Source: Roseovarius nitratireducens | Lineage (GTDB): Bacteria > Pseudomonadota > Alphaproteobacteria > Rhodobacterales > Rhodobacteraceae | Direction of reading: 5' to 3' | Length of the DNA stretch: 64,000 nt | NCBI RefSeq assembly: GCF_002925845.1 | Contig: NZ_PDNI01000065.1 | Location: 62,001 to 126,000, forward strand | In this document: piece after piece, positions 47,946 through 60,160 of the stretch | Position numbering within the stretch: position 1 is the first letter of the stretch | Layout: each line of letters opens with the position of its first letter | Notes under the pieces: model-generated | Database searches by the model: none | Told to the model about the DNA's origin: nothing | Seen by the model: only the letters and a program-made list of their open reading frames with translations | Program-made: the position numbers and the translations under genes

Positions 47946-48961
47946 ACTGCGGGCGGGCGCGCCGCCCCCCAGCCCATGAGCAGCGCCATGTCGAGCATCC
48001 GGGCGGAAAAGCCCCACTCGTTGTCATACCAGCCGAACACTCGCAACAGCCCGCCCGCCGAGACCGATATCTGCGGGCCGCTGACAATCAGGCTCTCGGG
48101 CCGCCCGCGCAGGTCCGACGACACCAGCGGCGCCTCGGTCCAGCCCAGCCAGTGATGGCGCGCGGCGGCGTCGCGCAGCATCGCGGCCACCGCCTCTACC
48201 GTCACCGGAGCGCGGGTCTGCACCGTCAGGTCGATGGCCGAGACCGACGCCGTCGGCACCCGGATTGCCCGCGCCTCGATACGTCCCGCGAGGCCGGGCA
48301 GAACCTGCCCCGTCAGGTGCTGCGCGCTCGTGGTGGTGGGCACCATCGACAGCGCGGCGGCGCGACTGCGCTCGGGCGCACCACGCGGCTTGTCCACCGT
48401 GGGCTGGCTGCCGGTATAGCAATGCACCGTGGTCATTTGCCCGCTCTCGATGCCATACGCCTCGTCCAGAAGCCGCGCCAGCGGCGCGAGCGCGTTGGTG
48501 GTGCACGATGCGTTCGACACGATCCGCTGCCCGGCCAGCGCCTCCTCGTTGGCCCCCATCACCACGGTGATATCGGCCTCGTCCGAAGGCCCCGAGACCA
48601 GCACCATGCGCGCGCCCGCCGCCAGCCCCCGCTCGGCCACGGCGCGCGCACCGGCCATGCCGGTGCAGTCGAGCACCAGATCGACGCCCGAGAGGTCGAG
48701 TTCGCTCAGGTCGCGCGCCGCGTGGAACGGGATCGCACACCCGTCCACCACCAATGTCGCCGCATCCTCCCACGTCACCGTGCCAGGCCAGGGGCCGAAC
48801 ACGCTGTCATACTGGAAGAGATAGGCACAGGTCTCGATCGGCTCGATCTCGTTGATGCAGACCAGTTCGAAATCGCGGCGCTCGCGCATCAGGATGCGCA
48901 GGATCGTGCGGCCGATGCGCCCGAACCCATTGATGGCGATACGCAGGGGCGGTTGGGTCAT
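47942..48961 (-). CDS. gap: Glyceraldehyde-3-phosphate dehydrogenase
   Basis: A 339-residue NAD(P)-dependent GAPDH. The N-terminal fold is IAINGFGRIGRTILR, the active-site cysteine is in SNASCTTNALAPLA, and the WYDNEWGFSARM signature appears near the C terminus. The ATG at 48961 has GGGAG upstream; a TTG 18 nt earlier is less likely. Diverged stretches such as FGPWPGTVTWED suggest a second paralogue rather than the main glycolytic copy. There is no pgk or tkt nearby. Confidence 0.88.
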   Translation of the reverse strand: MTQPPLRIAINGFGRIGRTILRILMRERRDFELVCINEIEPIETCAYLFQYDSVFGPWPGTVTWEDAATLVVDGCAIPFHAARDLSELDLSGVDLVLDCTGMAGARAVAERGLAAGARMVLVSGPSDEADITVVMGANEEALAGQRIVSNASCTTNALAPLARLLDEAYGIESGQMTTVHCYTGSQPTVDKPRGAPERSRAAALSMVPTTTSAQHLTGQVLPGLAGRIEARAIRVPTASVSAIDLTVQTRAPVTVEAVAAMLRDAAARHHWLGWTEAPLVSSDLRGRPESLIVSGPQISVSAGGLLRVFGWYDNEWGFSARMLDMALLMGWGAARPPAV

Positions 48962-49042
48962 GGCGATCTCCCGGGGCAAAGGTCAGTGCCGCTGACATTG
49001 TCCCAGGTCGCGCGGATTGGCCAGAGGTGAAACACGATTTGA

Positions 49043-49708
49043 TCAAATCGACCCATGCGGTTCGAAGCAATAGTCGAACCGCGCGATATCCTCGGCGGCG
49101 ATGTCGGCCACGATCGCTGCGGTGTGGTCGCTGTAATACCCCCGGTAATCGCCGCGCGCCGAGGTGTTGAGCCGCGGCAGGTCGAGGCGAAATCCGAGAT
49201 GCTGCCAGAGCGGCCCGGCATCGGCCTCGAACGCCTCGAGCCGTATGCAGAGGCGGGCATGTTCCTGGCCATCAGAGGCGGTCATGTAGTGGCGCGCGGG
49301 ATGCGCGGACCAGGCGGCGCGGGTCTCGGGCGCGGTGACGAACCCGGCGAAATCGCGCGCCCGCGCCAGCCGCACCGCCGGATGATCAAAGCTCTGCGCG
49401 CGCGCCCAGTTGTAATAGCTCACCATCCGGTCCCACGGGTTGCGCACCAGGGTGACAGTGAACATGGTGGCGATCTCTGCGGGCGTCAGCAATCCGTCGA
49501 TATCGGCGAGCGTGGAATGCTTCCACAGCCGTCCCCGTGCCTGACCGCGCAGGCGCGCCACCCGCCCGCGCCGCCGCCGCGCCTTGGGCGTGTCGCCGAT
49601 CAGGATGTCGGTGGCGGTTGCCCGCGCCTCCAGCGCCTGCGCGAGCGAGGTGCCCCCGGTCTTGGGAATGTGAACGAAAATATAGCCACGGTCGCGCGAG
49701 AGGATCAT
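49043..49708 (-). CDS. Sulfotransferase family protein
   Basis: A 221-residue protein with the 5'-PAPS phosphosulfate loop FVHIPKTGGTSL at 11-22 and the 3'-phosphate region TLVRNPWDRMVSYY near 85-98. This is the layout of small bacterial sulfotransferase family 2 domains, which transfer sulfate from PAPS to surface sugars or other acceptors. The acceptor is unknown. It is next to a broken Hint-domain gene on the same strand. Confidence 0.82.
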   Translation of the reverse strand: MILSRDRGYIFVHIPKTGGTSLAQALEARATATDILIGDTPKARRRRGRVARLRGQARGRLWKHSTLADIDGLLTPAEIATMFTVTLVRNPWDRMVSYYNWARAQSFDHPAVRLARARDFAGFVTAPETRAAWSAHPARHYMTASDGQEHARLCIRLEAFEADAGPLWQHLGFRLDLPRLNTSARGDYRGYYSDHTAAIVADIAAEDIARFDYCFEPHGSI

Positions 49709-49781
49709 CCCGCCAGTCTAGGCTGGGACGGGGCGGCAGGGAACGAGTCTTACGCGCCGCACCCCGGGGCGGGCGGGCGCG

Positions 49782-50618
49782 CTACCGCATCACCCGCTCT
49801 CGGAGGCCTGCCGAACCACCCTGCACAACCCTGCCGCCGGGCGGGAAGGTCGCGACAAGCAGCCCTGCCTCGTAGCGGCGCAGCACCCGCCGCGCGGCGG
49901 GGCCATAGCGCGCGGGCCCCCATCCCCTCGTACAGCTCGGGAAACAGGCGGCGCAGCTCGGCTTCGGCTTCTACGTCGAAGCCGTTCATCGTCTCGGGGC
50001 CGGGGTGATAGCTCTCGCTCCACAGCCCGTTTGCGCACACGATCTCGTGCCGGTCGAAGAGCAGGTGCACGTAGCGCAGCGCGCGCCCGTCCTCGCACCG
50101 CGCGATCCCCGCCTGGCCAGCGAGGTCAAGCGCCCGCACCAGCACCCCGCGCTCGGCAAAGAGCAGGTCCGCGGTCGGCCTCGTGATCATCACCCGGTGA
50201 TTTGGCGACAGGTCCAGCGCCACGTGATCCCCCAACGCGCCCGCCGCGATACGCACGGGCGCATCCGGTCCTTCAGCCCGCCGCGTGCTGATCCCCAGCC
50301 AGCCCAGCGGCTGCGCCCCGAGATCGCACTCAGGTCCGCGTCGCCCAAGGTGAGATTGCTCGTCGAGGTGCCGGCGGAGATGTTGGCATCGCCCGAGGAA
50401 TTGGTGATGTCGGTGGCGCGGCCCGTGGACAGGATCACGCCGCTGTCGGACGGGGTGAAGCCCGGTGCCACGCTGTCGCCCTGTGAGTAGATTCCAGAGG
50501 CGTGCTCCGCCCCCTGATAGCTGGCGTCGAGCACGCTGATGCCGGCACCGAACATGGCGTTGGCCATGTCCATCGCAGAGGCATCTATCTCGATAGGCAG
50601 TTCGGATGTGATGGCCAT
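49782..50618 (-). pseudogene. Hint-domain protein pseudogene with internal deletion and frameshifts
   Basis: The first ~100 codons (ATG 50618, GGAG upstream) read MAITSELPIEIDASAMDMAN ... DADLSAISG, the conserved N terminus of large Rhodobacterales choice-of-anchor/Hint proteins. The frame then shifts and continues with AQPLGWLGISTRRAEG ... LSPNHRVMI ... LLFDRHEIV, the C-terminal part of the Hint domain. The whole middle, including the CFTAGT start of Hint, is missing. A further shift near 49908 is needed to read the tail, ending in VMR and a TAG at 49782. The gene cannot make the full protein. Confidence 0.75.
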
Positions 50619-50772
50619 GCGTTTCTCCGTTTCGCACGACCCTCTCCGCCGCCGGTCAAGACCCGCTTAACGGCAGCCTGGAAAATGCATAAAATTCGCG
50701 ACCCCCCAGCGCCGGGCCCGCTTGCACCCCAGCCGCCCGCCCCCATATTCGCGATGATCAAAGGAGGCTTGG

Positions 50773-51636
50773 ATGACCGGATACCTGCGCACCGCAGTGC
50801 TGATGGCAGCGATGACCGCGCTTTTCCTCGGTCTCGGCGCGCTCTTGGGCGGTATGGGCGGCGCGCTCATCGCGCTCGTGATCGCGGTGGCGATGAACGC
50901 GTATATCTGGTGGAATTCCGACAGGATGGTGCTGCGGATGCACGGCGCGCGTCCCGCCGACGGCCCCGAGGGGGCGGCGCTGGCGAACATGGTAAGAGAG
51001 ATGGCCGACCGCGCGGGCATGCCGCCCCCCGCAGTCTACGTGATCGACAACGACCAGCCCAACGCCTTTGCCACCGGGCGCAATCCCGAAAACGCCGCAG
51101 TGGCCGCCACCACGGGCCTGCTGCAGCATCTTTCGCGCGAAGAGATCGCCGCCGTGATGGCCCATGAGCTGGCCCATATCCGCAACCACGACACCACCAT
51201 CATGACGATCACCGCGACCTTTGCCGGTGCGATCTCGATGCTGGCCAATTTCGCGCTGTTCTTCGGCGGCAGCCGCAACAACCCGCTTGGCCTGATCGGC
51301 ACGCTGGCGCTGATGATCCTCGCGCCGCTCGGCGCCGCGCTGGTGCAGATGGCGATCAGCCGGGGTCGCGAATACGAGGCCGACCGGGTGGGTGCGGAGA
51401 TCTGCGGCAATCCACTCTGGCTCGCCTCGGCGCTGGGAAAAATTTCGGGGCTGGTGGCACGGATCGATAACGAGGCGGCCGAACGTAACCCCGCCACCGC
51501 GCACATGTTCATCGTCAACCCGCTGCACGCCCATGCGCGCGACAAGCTCTTTTCCACCCATCCCGCGCCCGAAAACCGTATCGCCGCGCTGCGCGAGATG
51601 GCCGGGCAGACGCGCCGGCGCGGCCCCTGGGTCTGA
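50773..51636 (+). CDS. htpX: Membrane zinc metalloprotease HtpX
   Basis: A 287-residue M48 protease of the inner membrane. Two N-terminal hydrophobic segments (about 8-24 and 27-45) precede the zinc motif HELAH at 131-135. Two more hydrophobic segments follow (about 143-165 and 173-193), then the third-ligand motif [14 protein letters not shown]. It degrades misfolded membrane proteins. AGGAGG lies 6 nt before the ATG. It converges on the YHS gene with only 9 bp between them. Confidence 0.93.
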   Translation: MTGYLRTAVLMAAMTALFLGLGALLGGMGGALIALVIAVAMNAYIWWNSDRMVLRMHGARPADGPEGAALANMVREMADRAGMPPPAVYVIDNDQPNAFATGRNPENAAVAATTGLLQHLSREEIAAVMAHELAHIRNHDTTIMTITATFAGAISMLANFALFFGGSRNNPLGLIGTLALMILAPLGAALVQMAISRGREYEADRVGAEICGNPLWLASALGKISGLVARIDNEAAERNPATAHMFIVNPLHAHARDKLFSTHPAPENRIAALREMAGQTRRRGPWV

Positions 51637-51645
51637 GTCGGGGGC

Positions 51646-52143
51646 TTACGATCCCGCCTTCAGGATCTCGGGCCAGCGTTCATCGCCCTCTGTGATGAAG
51701 CGGGGAATGTTCTGTTGCCAGCGCGCCTGGATATCGTCGTTGTAGTTGAGGTAGAGCTTGCCATCCACGATCGCCCAGTTGTCGGGCTGCGTGGAGTAGA
51801 GCTCGCCCTTCTCCGCCACCGCCCATGCGCAAAATCCGCCATATTGCGGGGCATAAGCCTTGGGATCGTCGGCAAAGCGATCACGGGTCTCGGCACTGGC
51901 GAAATGCCAGGTCGCGCCGTTCCATTCCAGCGCGTGCTCGGGTGTGCCGGGCACGGCGCGCCCTTCGGTAAAATAGGCCACCGGATCGGTGCCACGGATC
52001 GCCACGCCATCGGGCGCATAGACCGGGGCCGTGGCCAGTTCCTCGAAACCGCCGAGGTACTTCTGTCCCGCGACCGCCGCAATCGCCACAAGCCCCGCCA
52101 CGCCCACCGCGATGAAAACCCGCCGTCCAAACTTGTTCACCAT
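51646..52143 (-). CDS. YHS domain-containing exported protein
   Basis: A 165-residue protein with an N-terminal membrane/signal segment (7-26) and a YHS-type domain: GVAIRGTDPVAYFTEGRAVPG, WNGATWHFASAETRDRF and YAPQYGGFCAWAVAEKG. Homologues are common in alphaproteobacteria. The domain is linked to metal or small-ligand handling, but this branch has no proven role. GAGGAG precedes the ATG. Confidence 0.85.
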   Translation of the reverse strand: MVNKFGRRVFIAVGVAGLVAIAAVAGQKYLGGFEELATAPVYAPDGVAIRGTDPVAYFTEGRAVPGTPEHALEWNGATWHFASAETRDRFADDPKAYAPQYGGFCAWAVAEKGELYSTQPDNWAIVDGKLYLNYNDDIQARWQQNIPRFITEGDERWPEILKAGS

Positions 52144-52306
52144 GTTAATCTCCTCGCTTGCACCTGCCCGTGATTTGGGGGCGAACCGCCGACATCCAAA
52201 TCACAAAATCGCGGGCTGTGTGTCAGCGCGCACGCAGGCACCATTGCAATCATGCCACGAAACCTCCTAGAACGCACGCGCGCCGCTTATTCAAAAGGTT
52301 CGATCC

Positions 52307-52789
52307 ATGCCTGATGCCACGCCCTTCATGTCCAGCTTTCACACGGTCGAGCAGGGCTGGATCGACTATAACGGCCATATGAACATGGGTTATTACACCG
52401 TGGTCATGGATCGCTGCGCCGACGAGGCGTTTGCCGGGATGGGATTCGGCCCCGATTACGTGGCGACGCGGGGCCTCACCACCTACACCGCCGAGTTCCA
52501 CATCCGCTACCTGCGCGAGGTCAAGCTCGGCGACCGGGTTCGCAGCAGCTTTTACCTGCTCGACCATGACGAGAAGCGGTTCCATTTCTTCCAGGAACTG
52601 TTCCACGAGGAGGGCTGGTGCGCGGCCACCGGCGAGAGCCTGACCCTGCACGTGGACATGTCCGGCCCTCGCGTGGCCCCAATGCCCGAGGACATCGCCG
52701 CCCGGGTGGCCGAGATGGCGCAGGCCCATGCCGCCCTGCCCCGACCCGAGGGTGTGGGCAGCCGCATCGGCATCCGCCGCAAGGGCTGA
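52307..52789 (+). CDS. Hotdog-fold acyl-CoA thioesterase
   Basis: A 160-residue hotdog-fold protein of the 4-hydroxybenzoyl-CoA thioesterase-like group. The signature VEQGWIDYNGHMNMGYYTVVMDR carries the catalytic Asp of D-x-N-G-H-M-N. It hydrolyses an acyl-CoA; relatives include carnityl-CoA and betainyl-CoA thioesterases, but neighbours do not support that specificity. No strong ribosome-binding site is seen before the ATG. Confidence 0.82.
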   Translation: MPDATPFMSSFHTVEQGWIDYNGHMNMGYYTVVMDRCADEAFAGMGFGPDYVATRGLTTYTAEFHIRYLREVKLGDRVRSSFYLLDHDEKRFHFFQELFHEEGWCAATGESLTLHVDMSGPRVAPMPEDIAARVAEMAQAHAALPRPEGVGSRIGIRRKG

Positions 52790-52859
52790 GGGGGCGGGGG
52801 TCAGGGCCGGGTTTTGGCCTAATCCCGCCATTCGCATCTTGGCCCCGCGTGGAGTCAAC

Positions 52860-52877
52860 GCGTGCTTGTACGCCGCC
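52860..52877 (+). repeat. GCGTGCTTG element between convergent genes, second copy
   Basis: GCGTGCTTGTACGCCGCC, identical at 17 of 18 positions to 13239-13256. Both sit between two genes that converge. A weak hairpin can form (GCGT/ACGC). It may be a shared terminator. Confidence 0.35.
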
Positions 52878-52939
52878 GTGCGAGCGCCCGACGTCCCCTC
52901 CAGGCCCCTTGCGTCCTCACTCCGGCCTGTCCCGCCCCT

Positions 52940-53680
52940 TCACACCGGCTTCGCCTCCGGTTTCGGTGCCAGCACGCCGAGGGGCCGCCTTACGGTCTCG
53001 CGCAACCCCGTCCCGCTCGGGGCCTGCACGCGCTTGGTAGCCTCCACCATCAGCACCCCCCCTGCCGCCAGTACCGAGATGCGCGCGCCCATGCGCTCCC
53101 ACATGCCCGCCGTGCGCCGCCAGAAAGGCCGGTCCGAGGGCGGCTGGAAGAGCGTGGTGGCGTGTCTCTCGGGCAGGAACCCATGAGACTTGAGCTGCGT
53201 TTCGAGCTGCGTCTGGGTGTAGGGGCGCCCGAAGCCGAAGGGCGTGCGATCCGAGCGCGACCACAGTCCGGCCCGGTTCGGTACGATGAACAGCGCGGAT
53301 CCACCGGGGCCCAGCACGCGCAAGCATTCGTCGAGCAGCGCGCCGGGCTGCTCCGAGGTCTCCAGCCCATGTACCACGAGGAGCCTATCGACGTGACCTG
53401 TCTCCACCGGCCAGAACGTCTCTTCGCACAGCACCGAGACATTGGGCATGCCTTGCGGCCAGCCGATCACGCCCTGCGGCGCGGGCATCAGCGCCATCAC
53501 CCGCCGCGCATCGGCGAGGTAGGGCCGCAGGAACGGAACCGCGAAACCGAATCCCGCGATGCTCTTGCCGTGCGCCTCGTGCCAGAACTCGGCGATCCGC
53601 GCGCGCAAGACCTTCTGAACCGCATGCCCCAGCGGGTTGCGGTAGTAGAAATTTCGCAGGTCCTGCACGTCGAGATGCAT
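52940..53680 (-). CDS. SAM-dependent methyltransferase family protein
   Basis: A 246-residue class I methyltransferase-like protein. The motif region around [17 protein letters not shown] and the later [15 protein letters not shown] strand fit a methyltransferase core, but the glycine-rich SAM loop is weak ([14 protein letters not shown]). The end is a basic Pro-rich tail. It is divergent from gloB with 62 bp between starts; this pairing is common in Rhodobacteraceae, from memory. The substrate is unknown. Confidence 0.75.
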   Translation of the reverse strand: MHLDVQDLRNFYYRNPLGHAVQKVLRARIAEFWHEAHGKSIAGFGFAVPFLRPYLADARRVMALMPAPQGVIGWPQGMPNVSVLCEETFWPVETGHVDRLLVVHGLETSEQPGALLDECLRVLGPGGSALFIVPNRAGLWSRSDRTPFGFGRPYTQTQLETQLKSHGFLPERHATTLFQPPSDRPFWRRTAGMWERMGARISVLAAGGVLMVEATKRVQAPSGTGLRETVRRPLGVLAPKPEAKPV

Positions 53681-53742
53681 TGCAGTGCCGCCCTTGATCC
53701 GTCACTCTGACGCTACCATCTCATGACAGCGGGGAACATAGC

Positions 53743-54510
53743 ATGAGCCTGCAAATCCTCACCATCCCCTGCCGCACGGACAATTACGCCTATCTCGCAC
53801 ACGACTCCGCGACCGGGGCCACCGCCGTCATTGACGTGCCCGAGGCCGCGCCGATCCTCGATGCGCTTGCGCGACATGGGTGGCAGCTATCGGATGTGCT
53901 CATTACCCACCACCACGGCGACCATGTCGAGGGGCTGGAAGAAGTGCTCGCGCAGGCCCCCGCCCGGGTGATCGGCGCGGCGGCGGATGCCCATCGGTTG
54001 CCGCCGCTCGACATCGCGGTATCGGAGGGCGACGAGGTGACGATCGGGTCCGAGACGGGCCGCGTGATCGACGTGTCGGGCCACACGGTGGGACACATCG
54101 CCTTTCACTTCCCCGACAGCGGCGCCGTCTTCACCGCCGACAGCCTGATGGCGCTCGGCTGCGGGCGGGTGTTCGAGGGCACGCCGGCGCAGATGCACGC
54201 GAGCCTTGCCAAGCTCGCGGCGCTGCCGCCCGAGACCTTGATCTATTCGGGCCACGAGTATACCAAGACCAACGCCGCTTTCGCGCGCACCGTTGATCCC
54301 GACAACCCGCGCCTCGCCGCACGCACCGACGAGATCACTCGGACCCGCGCCGCCGGGCAACCCACAGTGCCCGCCTCGCTCGCCGAGGAACTGGAAACCA
54401 ACCCGTTCCTGCGCGCCCACGACCCGGCGATCCGCGCGCATCTTGGCATGACGGGGGCGACCGATATCGAGGTGTTCGCCGAAATCCGCAGCCGAAAGGA
54501 CAGGTTTTGA
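53743..54510 (+). CDS. gloB: Hydroxyacylglutathione hydrolase (glyoxalase II)
   Basis: A 255-residue metallo-beta-lactamase-fold enzyme hydrolysing S-lactoylglutathione. The di-metal motif is THHHGDHVEG (His56, His58, Asp60, His61), with later ligands in VSGHTVGHI, FTADSL and YSGHEYTKTN. The C-terminal glutathione-binding region LEEELETNPFLR-like (seen as LAEELETNPFLRA) is present. It is followed by clpA after 158 bp. Confidence 0.93.
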   Translation: MSLQILTIPCRTDNYAYLAHDSATGATAVIDVPEAAPILDALARHGWQLSDVLITHHHGDHVEGLEEVLAQAPARVIGAAADAHRLPPLDIAVSEGDEVTIGSETGRVIDVSGHTVGHIAFHFPDSGAVFTADSLMALGCGRVFEGTPAQMHASLAKLAALPPETLIYSGHEYTKTNAAFARTVDPDNPRLAARTDEITRTRAAGQPTVPASLAEELETNPFLRAHDPAIRAHLGMTGATDIEVFAEIRSRKDRF

Positions 54511-54668
54511 CGCGCATGTTACGAACATTCCGCCAGAAGATGACGAAAAGTGAGGTCGTTTGACAAAAAACTCCTTGAAGCCGGGCCATCATCGACCAAA
54601 CTTTAACATACCGAGGCCAGACTTGTCGGGCGACGTACCCGGCGGGCTAGATCAGAAGGAGCACGACC
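54511..54668 (+). promoter_or_regulatory. Upstream region of clpA
   Basis: A 158-bp gap with a TTGACA at 54560-54565 and a CTTGAAG at 54574-54580, the latter like the -35 of a heat-shock (RpoH) promoter. I see no convincing matching -10, so promoter assignment is weak. Confidence 0.25.
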
Positions 54669-57001
<2,333 letters not shown>

Positions 57002-57005
<4 letters not shown>

Positions 57006-57976
57006 GACGGCGGGCGGCGGCGGTCCTCGCGCTGGCGCTTTGCGCCGCGCGCCCCGCCGTCGCCGAGCCACCCCGGCTGTCGCTGCCGCTCGACTGCGAC
57101 TATGGCCGCACCTGCGTGATCGAGGACTACGTCGATACCGACCCCGGCCCAGGAAATCGCGATCACGCCTGCGGCCTCAAGAGCCGCGACGACCATCGCG
57201 GCACCGATTTCATGCTCCCTTCATTCGCGGCGATGCGCACGGGTGTGGACGTACTTGCCGCCGCCCCCGGCACCGTCGCCGCCACCCGCGACGGCATGGC
57301 CGACACGCCCGTGACGCCCGAGACCCGCGACGCCATCGCCGGACGTGAATGCGGCAATGCCGTGCGCGTCGATCACGGGGACGGGTGGCAGACGCTCTAT
57401 TGCCACATGCGGCGCGGCTCGCTCACCGTGCGCCCCGGCGACCGTGTGGCCCGCGGCGACATACTCGGCGCGGTCGGGCTCAGCGGCCTGACCAACGCGC
57501 CGCACCTGCATCTCGGGGTGCTGCACGAGGGCCGCATCGTCGATCCCTTTGCCCGGCTGGCGCGCGACACCTGCGATCCCGCCCCTGGCACAGGGCTTTG
57601 GGATACGCCCCTGCCCTATACTCCGTCGGGGATCTTTACCGCCGGTTTCTCTACCGCCGTGCCCGAATTCGACGCCGTGAAATCCGGGGCCGCTCGCGTC
57701 ACTCTCGCAGGCATCGACGCGCCAATCGTGCTCTACGGCCATGTCTTTTACGCGCAGCCAGGCGACCGCCTCACGCTTTCCGCGCGCGGCCCCGACGGTG
57801 ACATCTTCCGCCACGAGGTCTCGCTCGACACCCCCAAGGCACAGTTCTTTCGCGCGTTCGGGCGCCGGGCGCCCAAGGACGGCTGGCCCGCCGGTGCCTA
57901 TCGCGGTTATGTTCGGCTGTGGCGTGGCGACACGCTTATCGCCACGCGCCACGCAGACATCACCGTGCGCCCCTGA
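57002..57976 (+). CDS. Exported M23 family metallopeptidase
   Basis: A 324-residue protein with a signal peptide (1-21, ending AVA) and a LytM/M23 zinc peptidase domain. The first ligands are in DDHRGTDF and the second motif is APHLHLGV. A C-terminal beta-rich domain (about 215-324) follows. It likely cuts peptidoglycan cross-links in the periplasm. The start overlaps the clpA stop (ATGA), an unusual coupling of a cytosolic chaperone with an envelope hydrolase. All metal residues appear intact, so it is probably active. Confidence 0.85.
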
Positions 57977-57990
57977 CGCGCTGCCCCGCC

Positions 57991-60159
57991 TTACCGTGTG
58001 GTCAGCTTCAGCTCGATCCGACGGTTCTGCGCGCGGGCCTCGGGCGTGTCCGCGGGATTTACCGGCTGATATTCACCATACCCGTTGGCCGAGAGCCGGT
58101 CGGGCGGAAACCCGAGGAAATCGACCAGGTAGCGTACCACCGACAGCGCCCGCGCCTGGCTCAGGTCCCAGTTATCGGCAAAGCGCGCGCCGGGCGCGAT
58201 CGGTACATCGTCGGTATGCCCGTCCACCTGCAATACCCAGTCGATCCCCTCGGGAATATCGCCAATCACGCGGCGCAGGATGCCTGCGACCTTTGCGATC
58301 TCCTGCTCGCCCTCGACCGACAACTCGGCCTCGCCGGGCGCGAATAGAACCTCCGAGGAGAACACGAACCGGTCGCCCACGATCCGTACCCCTTCCTGGC
58401 CGCTCAGCAATTCGCGCATCCGGCCAAAGAAGTCCGAGCGGTATTTCTCCAGGTCCTCCTTCTCGGCGGCCAACCGTTCGGCCCGTTCCTCCAGAAGCCG
58501 CGCACGCTCTTCCTCGGCCTGCCGCCGGCGCCTTTCCTCGGCGGCCACGCGCGCCAGGGCGGTGTTGAGCTCGTTGCCCAGCGACTGAAGCTGCACCTCC
58601 GCTTCCGCCTCGCGCGCCTCGGCATCGTCGAGCAGCGCCTGAAGCTCTGAGAGTTGCGTGCGCAGCGCCTCCACCTGCTGATTCAAAAGCGCCTGCTGCC
58701 GCTGCGCCTCGGTGGATATTTGCTGTTCCTTGGCAAGCTTCTCGCGCGCCTCCGCCAACAGCACCTCTTGCCGCTCGGCCTCGCTCATCCCTTCCTCGGC
58801 CCGCGCTTCCGCCGCCTTCTTCGCGACTAGCGCCGCGATCAGCCGCGCGCGCACCTCCTCGGCGTCGAGCGCCTCGGCTTCGGCATCTGTCTTGGCCGCC
58901 ACCGCGCGGGCCAGATCAGCCTCGAGCGCCCGGATGCGCGCCCGTGCCTCAGCCAGAGCCGCGTCGCGGTCCTCCAGCGTGCCGCCCGTCTCGTCCAGAG
59001 CCGCCCTTGCATCAGCAAGCGCGGCCTCCGCCTCAGCCCGTGCCGCCCGCTCGGTCTCCAGCGCAACCCGCGCCTCGGCCAGCGCCGTTTCGCGCTCCTC
59101 CAGCGTCCCGCCAGTCTCTTCCAGCGCCGTCCGGGCTTCGGCCAGCGCCGCTTCGGCCTGTCTACGCGCCGCGCGCTCGGCCTCAACCTCCGCGCGCGCC
59201 TCGCCGATCCCCGTCTCGCGCGCCGTCTCGGCCTCCTCGGCGCGCAACAGCGCCTGCGCCAGCGCGGCGTCGAGATCGTCGCGCGCCGCCTCCGCCGCGG
59301 CCAACAGGGTCAGCGTCTCCTCCGCCCGCTTGCGCTCTTCTTCGAGGGCCAAGGTCATCGCGGTCAGCTCTGTCTGCGCGTTCTCCAGTCGCTTGCGCAA
59401 CGCAGCCGCCGCCTCGGCCTCGGCCAGCCGCGCGGCCTCTTCCTCGCTCAACTGCTCCTCGAGCGCGCTCACCTCCTCGCTCAGCGCCGCCCCGGCCTGC
59501 CGTGCCTCGGCATTGCGCGCGCGCAAGTCCGCGATGAGCGCCTCCAGCGCCTCGCGTCTCGCCGCCGCCAGCCGCGCCGCCTCGGTCTGCGCATCGACCT
59601 CGTCGCGCAGCCCGGCGAGCCGGTCCTCCAGCGCCGCCTGCTCATCGAGCAACGCCGCGCGCTCCCCTTCCAGCGCGGCCACCTCGTCGCGCGCCGCATC
59701 GCGCTCATCCGCCAGCCCGGCGGCCCGGTCGCGGGCCGCGTCGCGCTGCGACAAGAGCCGCGCCACCTGTTCCTCGAAGGACGCGATCCGGCCTTCCGCC
59801 GCCGTCAGCGCATCGGACTGCGCCGCGGTCTCCGCGCGCAACGACGCGATCACATCGGCCTGTTCCTCGGCCCGCGCGCGGGCGTCGCCCAGCGTCGCGG
59901 TCAACATGCCCACCCGTTCCTGCAACGTGGCGTTGCGGTCCTGTTCCAGCCCCAGCGCCCGCGACAGCGCCGCCACCTCAGCCGACAGCGCGTCGAGCTT
60001 GGTGGCCTGCCCGCTGATCTCCTCGCGCAGCACGAACTGCACCACCATGAAGATCGTGAGCACGAACATCAGCACCAGCAGGAGGCCGGTCATGGCATCG
60101 ACGAAGCCGGGCCAGATCGCGCTCTGAAACCGCGCGCCGGTGCGCCGCGACAGCGCCAT
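57991..60159 (-). CDS. OmpA/MotB-like peptidoglycan-binding protein with very long coiled coil
   Basis: A 722-residue protein: one transmembrane helix near 18-44 (GFVDAMTGLLLVLMF), then about 530 residues of Ala/Glu/Arg-rich coiled coil (46 to about 575), then a C-terminal OmpA domain with VDGHTDDVPI and LSQARALSVVRYL. A 42-residue unit containing ETGGTLE is tandemly duplicated in the coil. It probably partners the ExbB/MotA-like protein encoded just upstream (1-bp gap) and transmits force or anchors to peptidoglycan. It is much longer than MotB (about 300 aa). Confidence 0.85.
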   Translation of the reverse strand: MALSRRTGARFQSAIWPGFVDAMTGLLLVLMFVLTIFMVVQFVLREEISGQATKLDALSAEVAALSRALGLEQDRNATLQERVGMLTATLGDARARAEEQADVIASLRAETAAQSDALTAAEGRIASFEEQVARLLSQRDAARDRAAGLADERDAARDEVAALEGERAALLDEQAALEDRLAGLRDEVDAQTEAARLAAARREALEALIADLRARNAEARQAGAALSEEVSALEEQLSEEEAARLAEAEAAAALRKRLENAQTELTAMTLALEEERKRAEETLTLLAAAEAARDDLDAALAQALLRAEEAETARETGIGEARAEVEAERAARRQAEAALAEARTALEETGGTLEERETALAEARVALETERAARAEAEAALADARAALDETGGTLEDRDAALAEARARIRALEADLARAVAAKTDAEAEALDAEEVRARLIAALVAKKAAEARAEEGMSEAERQEVLLAEAREKLAKEQQISTEAQRQQALLNQQVEALRTQLSELQALLDDAEAREAEAEVQLQSLGNELNTALARVAAEERRRRQAEEERARLLEERAERLAAEKEDLEKYRSDFFGRMRELLSGQEGVRIVGDRFVFSSEVLFAPGEAELSVEGEQEIAKVAGILRRVIGDIPEGIDWVLQVDGHTDDVPIAPGARFADNWDLSQARALSVVRYLVDFLGFPPDRLSANGYGEYQPVNPADTPEARAQNRRIELKLTTR

Positions 60160-60160
60160 C

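Noticed and set aside
54560-54600. RpoH heat-shock promoter for clpA
   Set aside because: A -35-like CTTGAAG exists, but I find no acceptable -10 at the right spacing.
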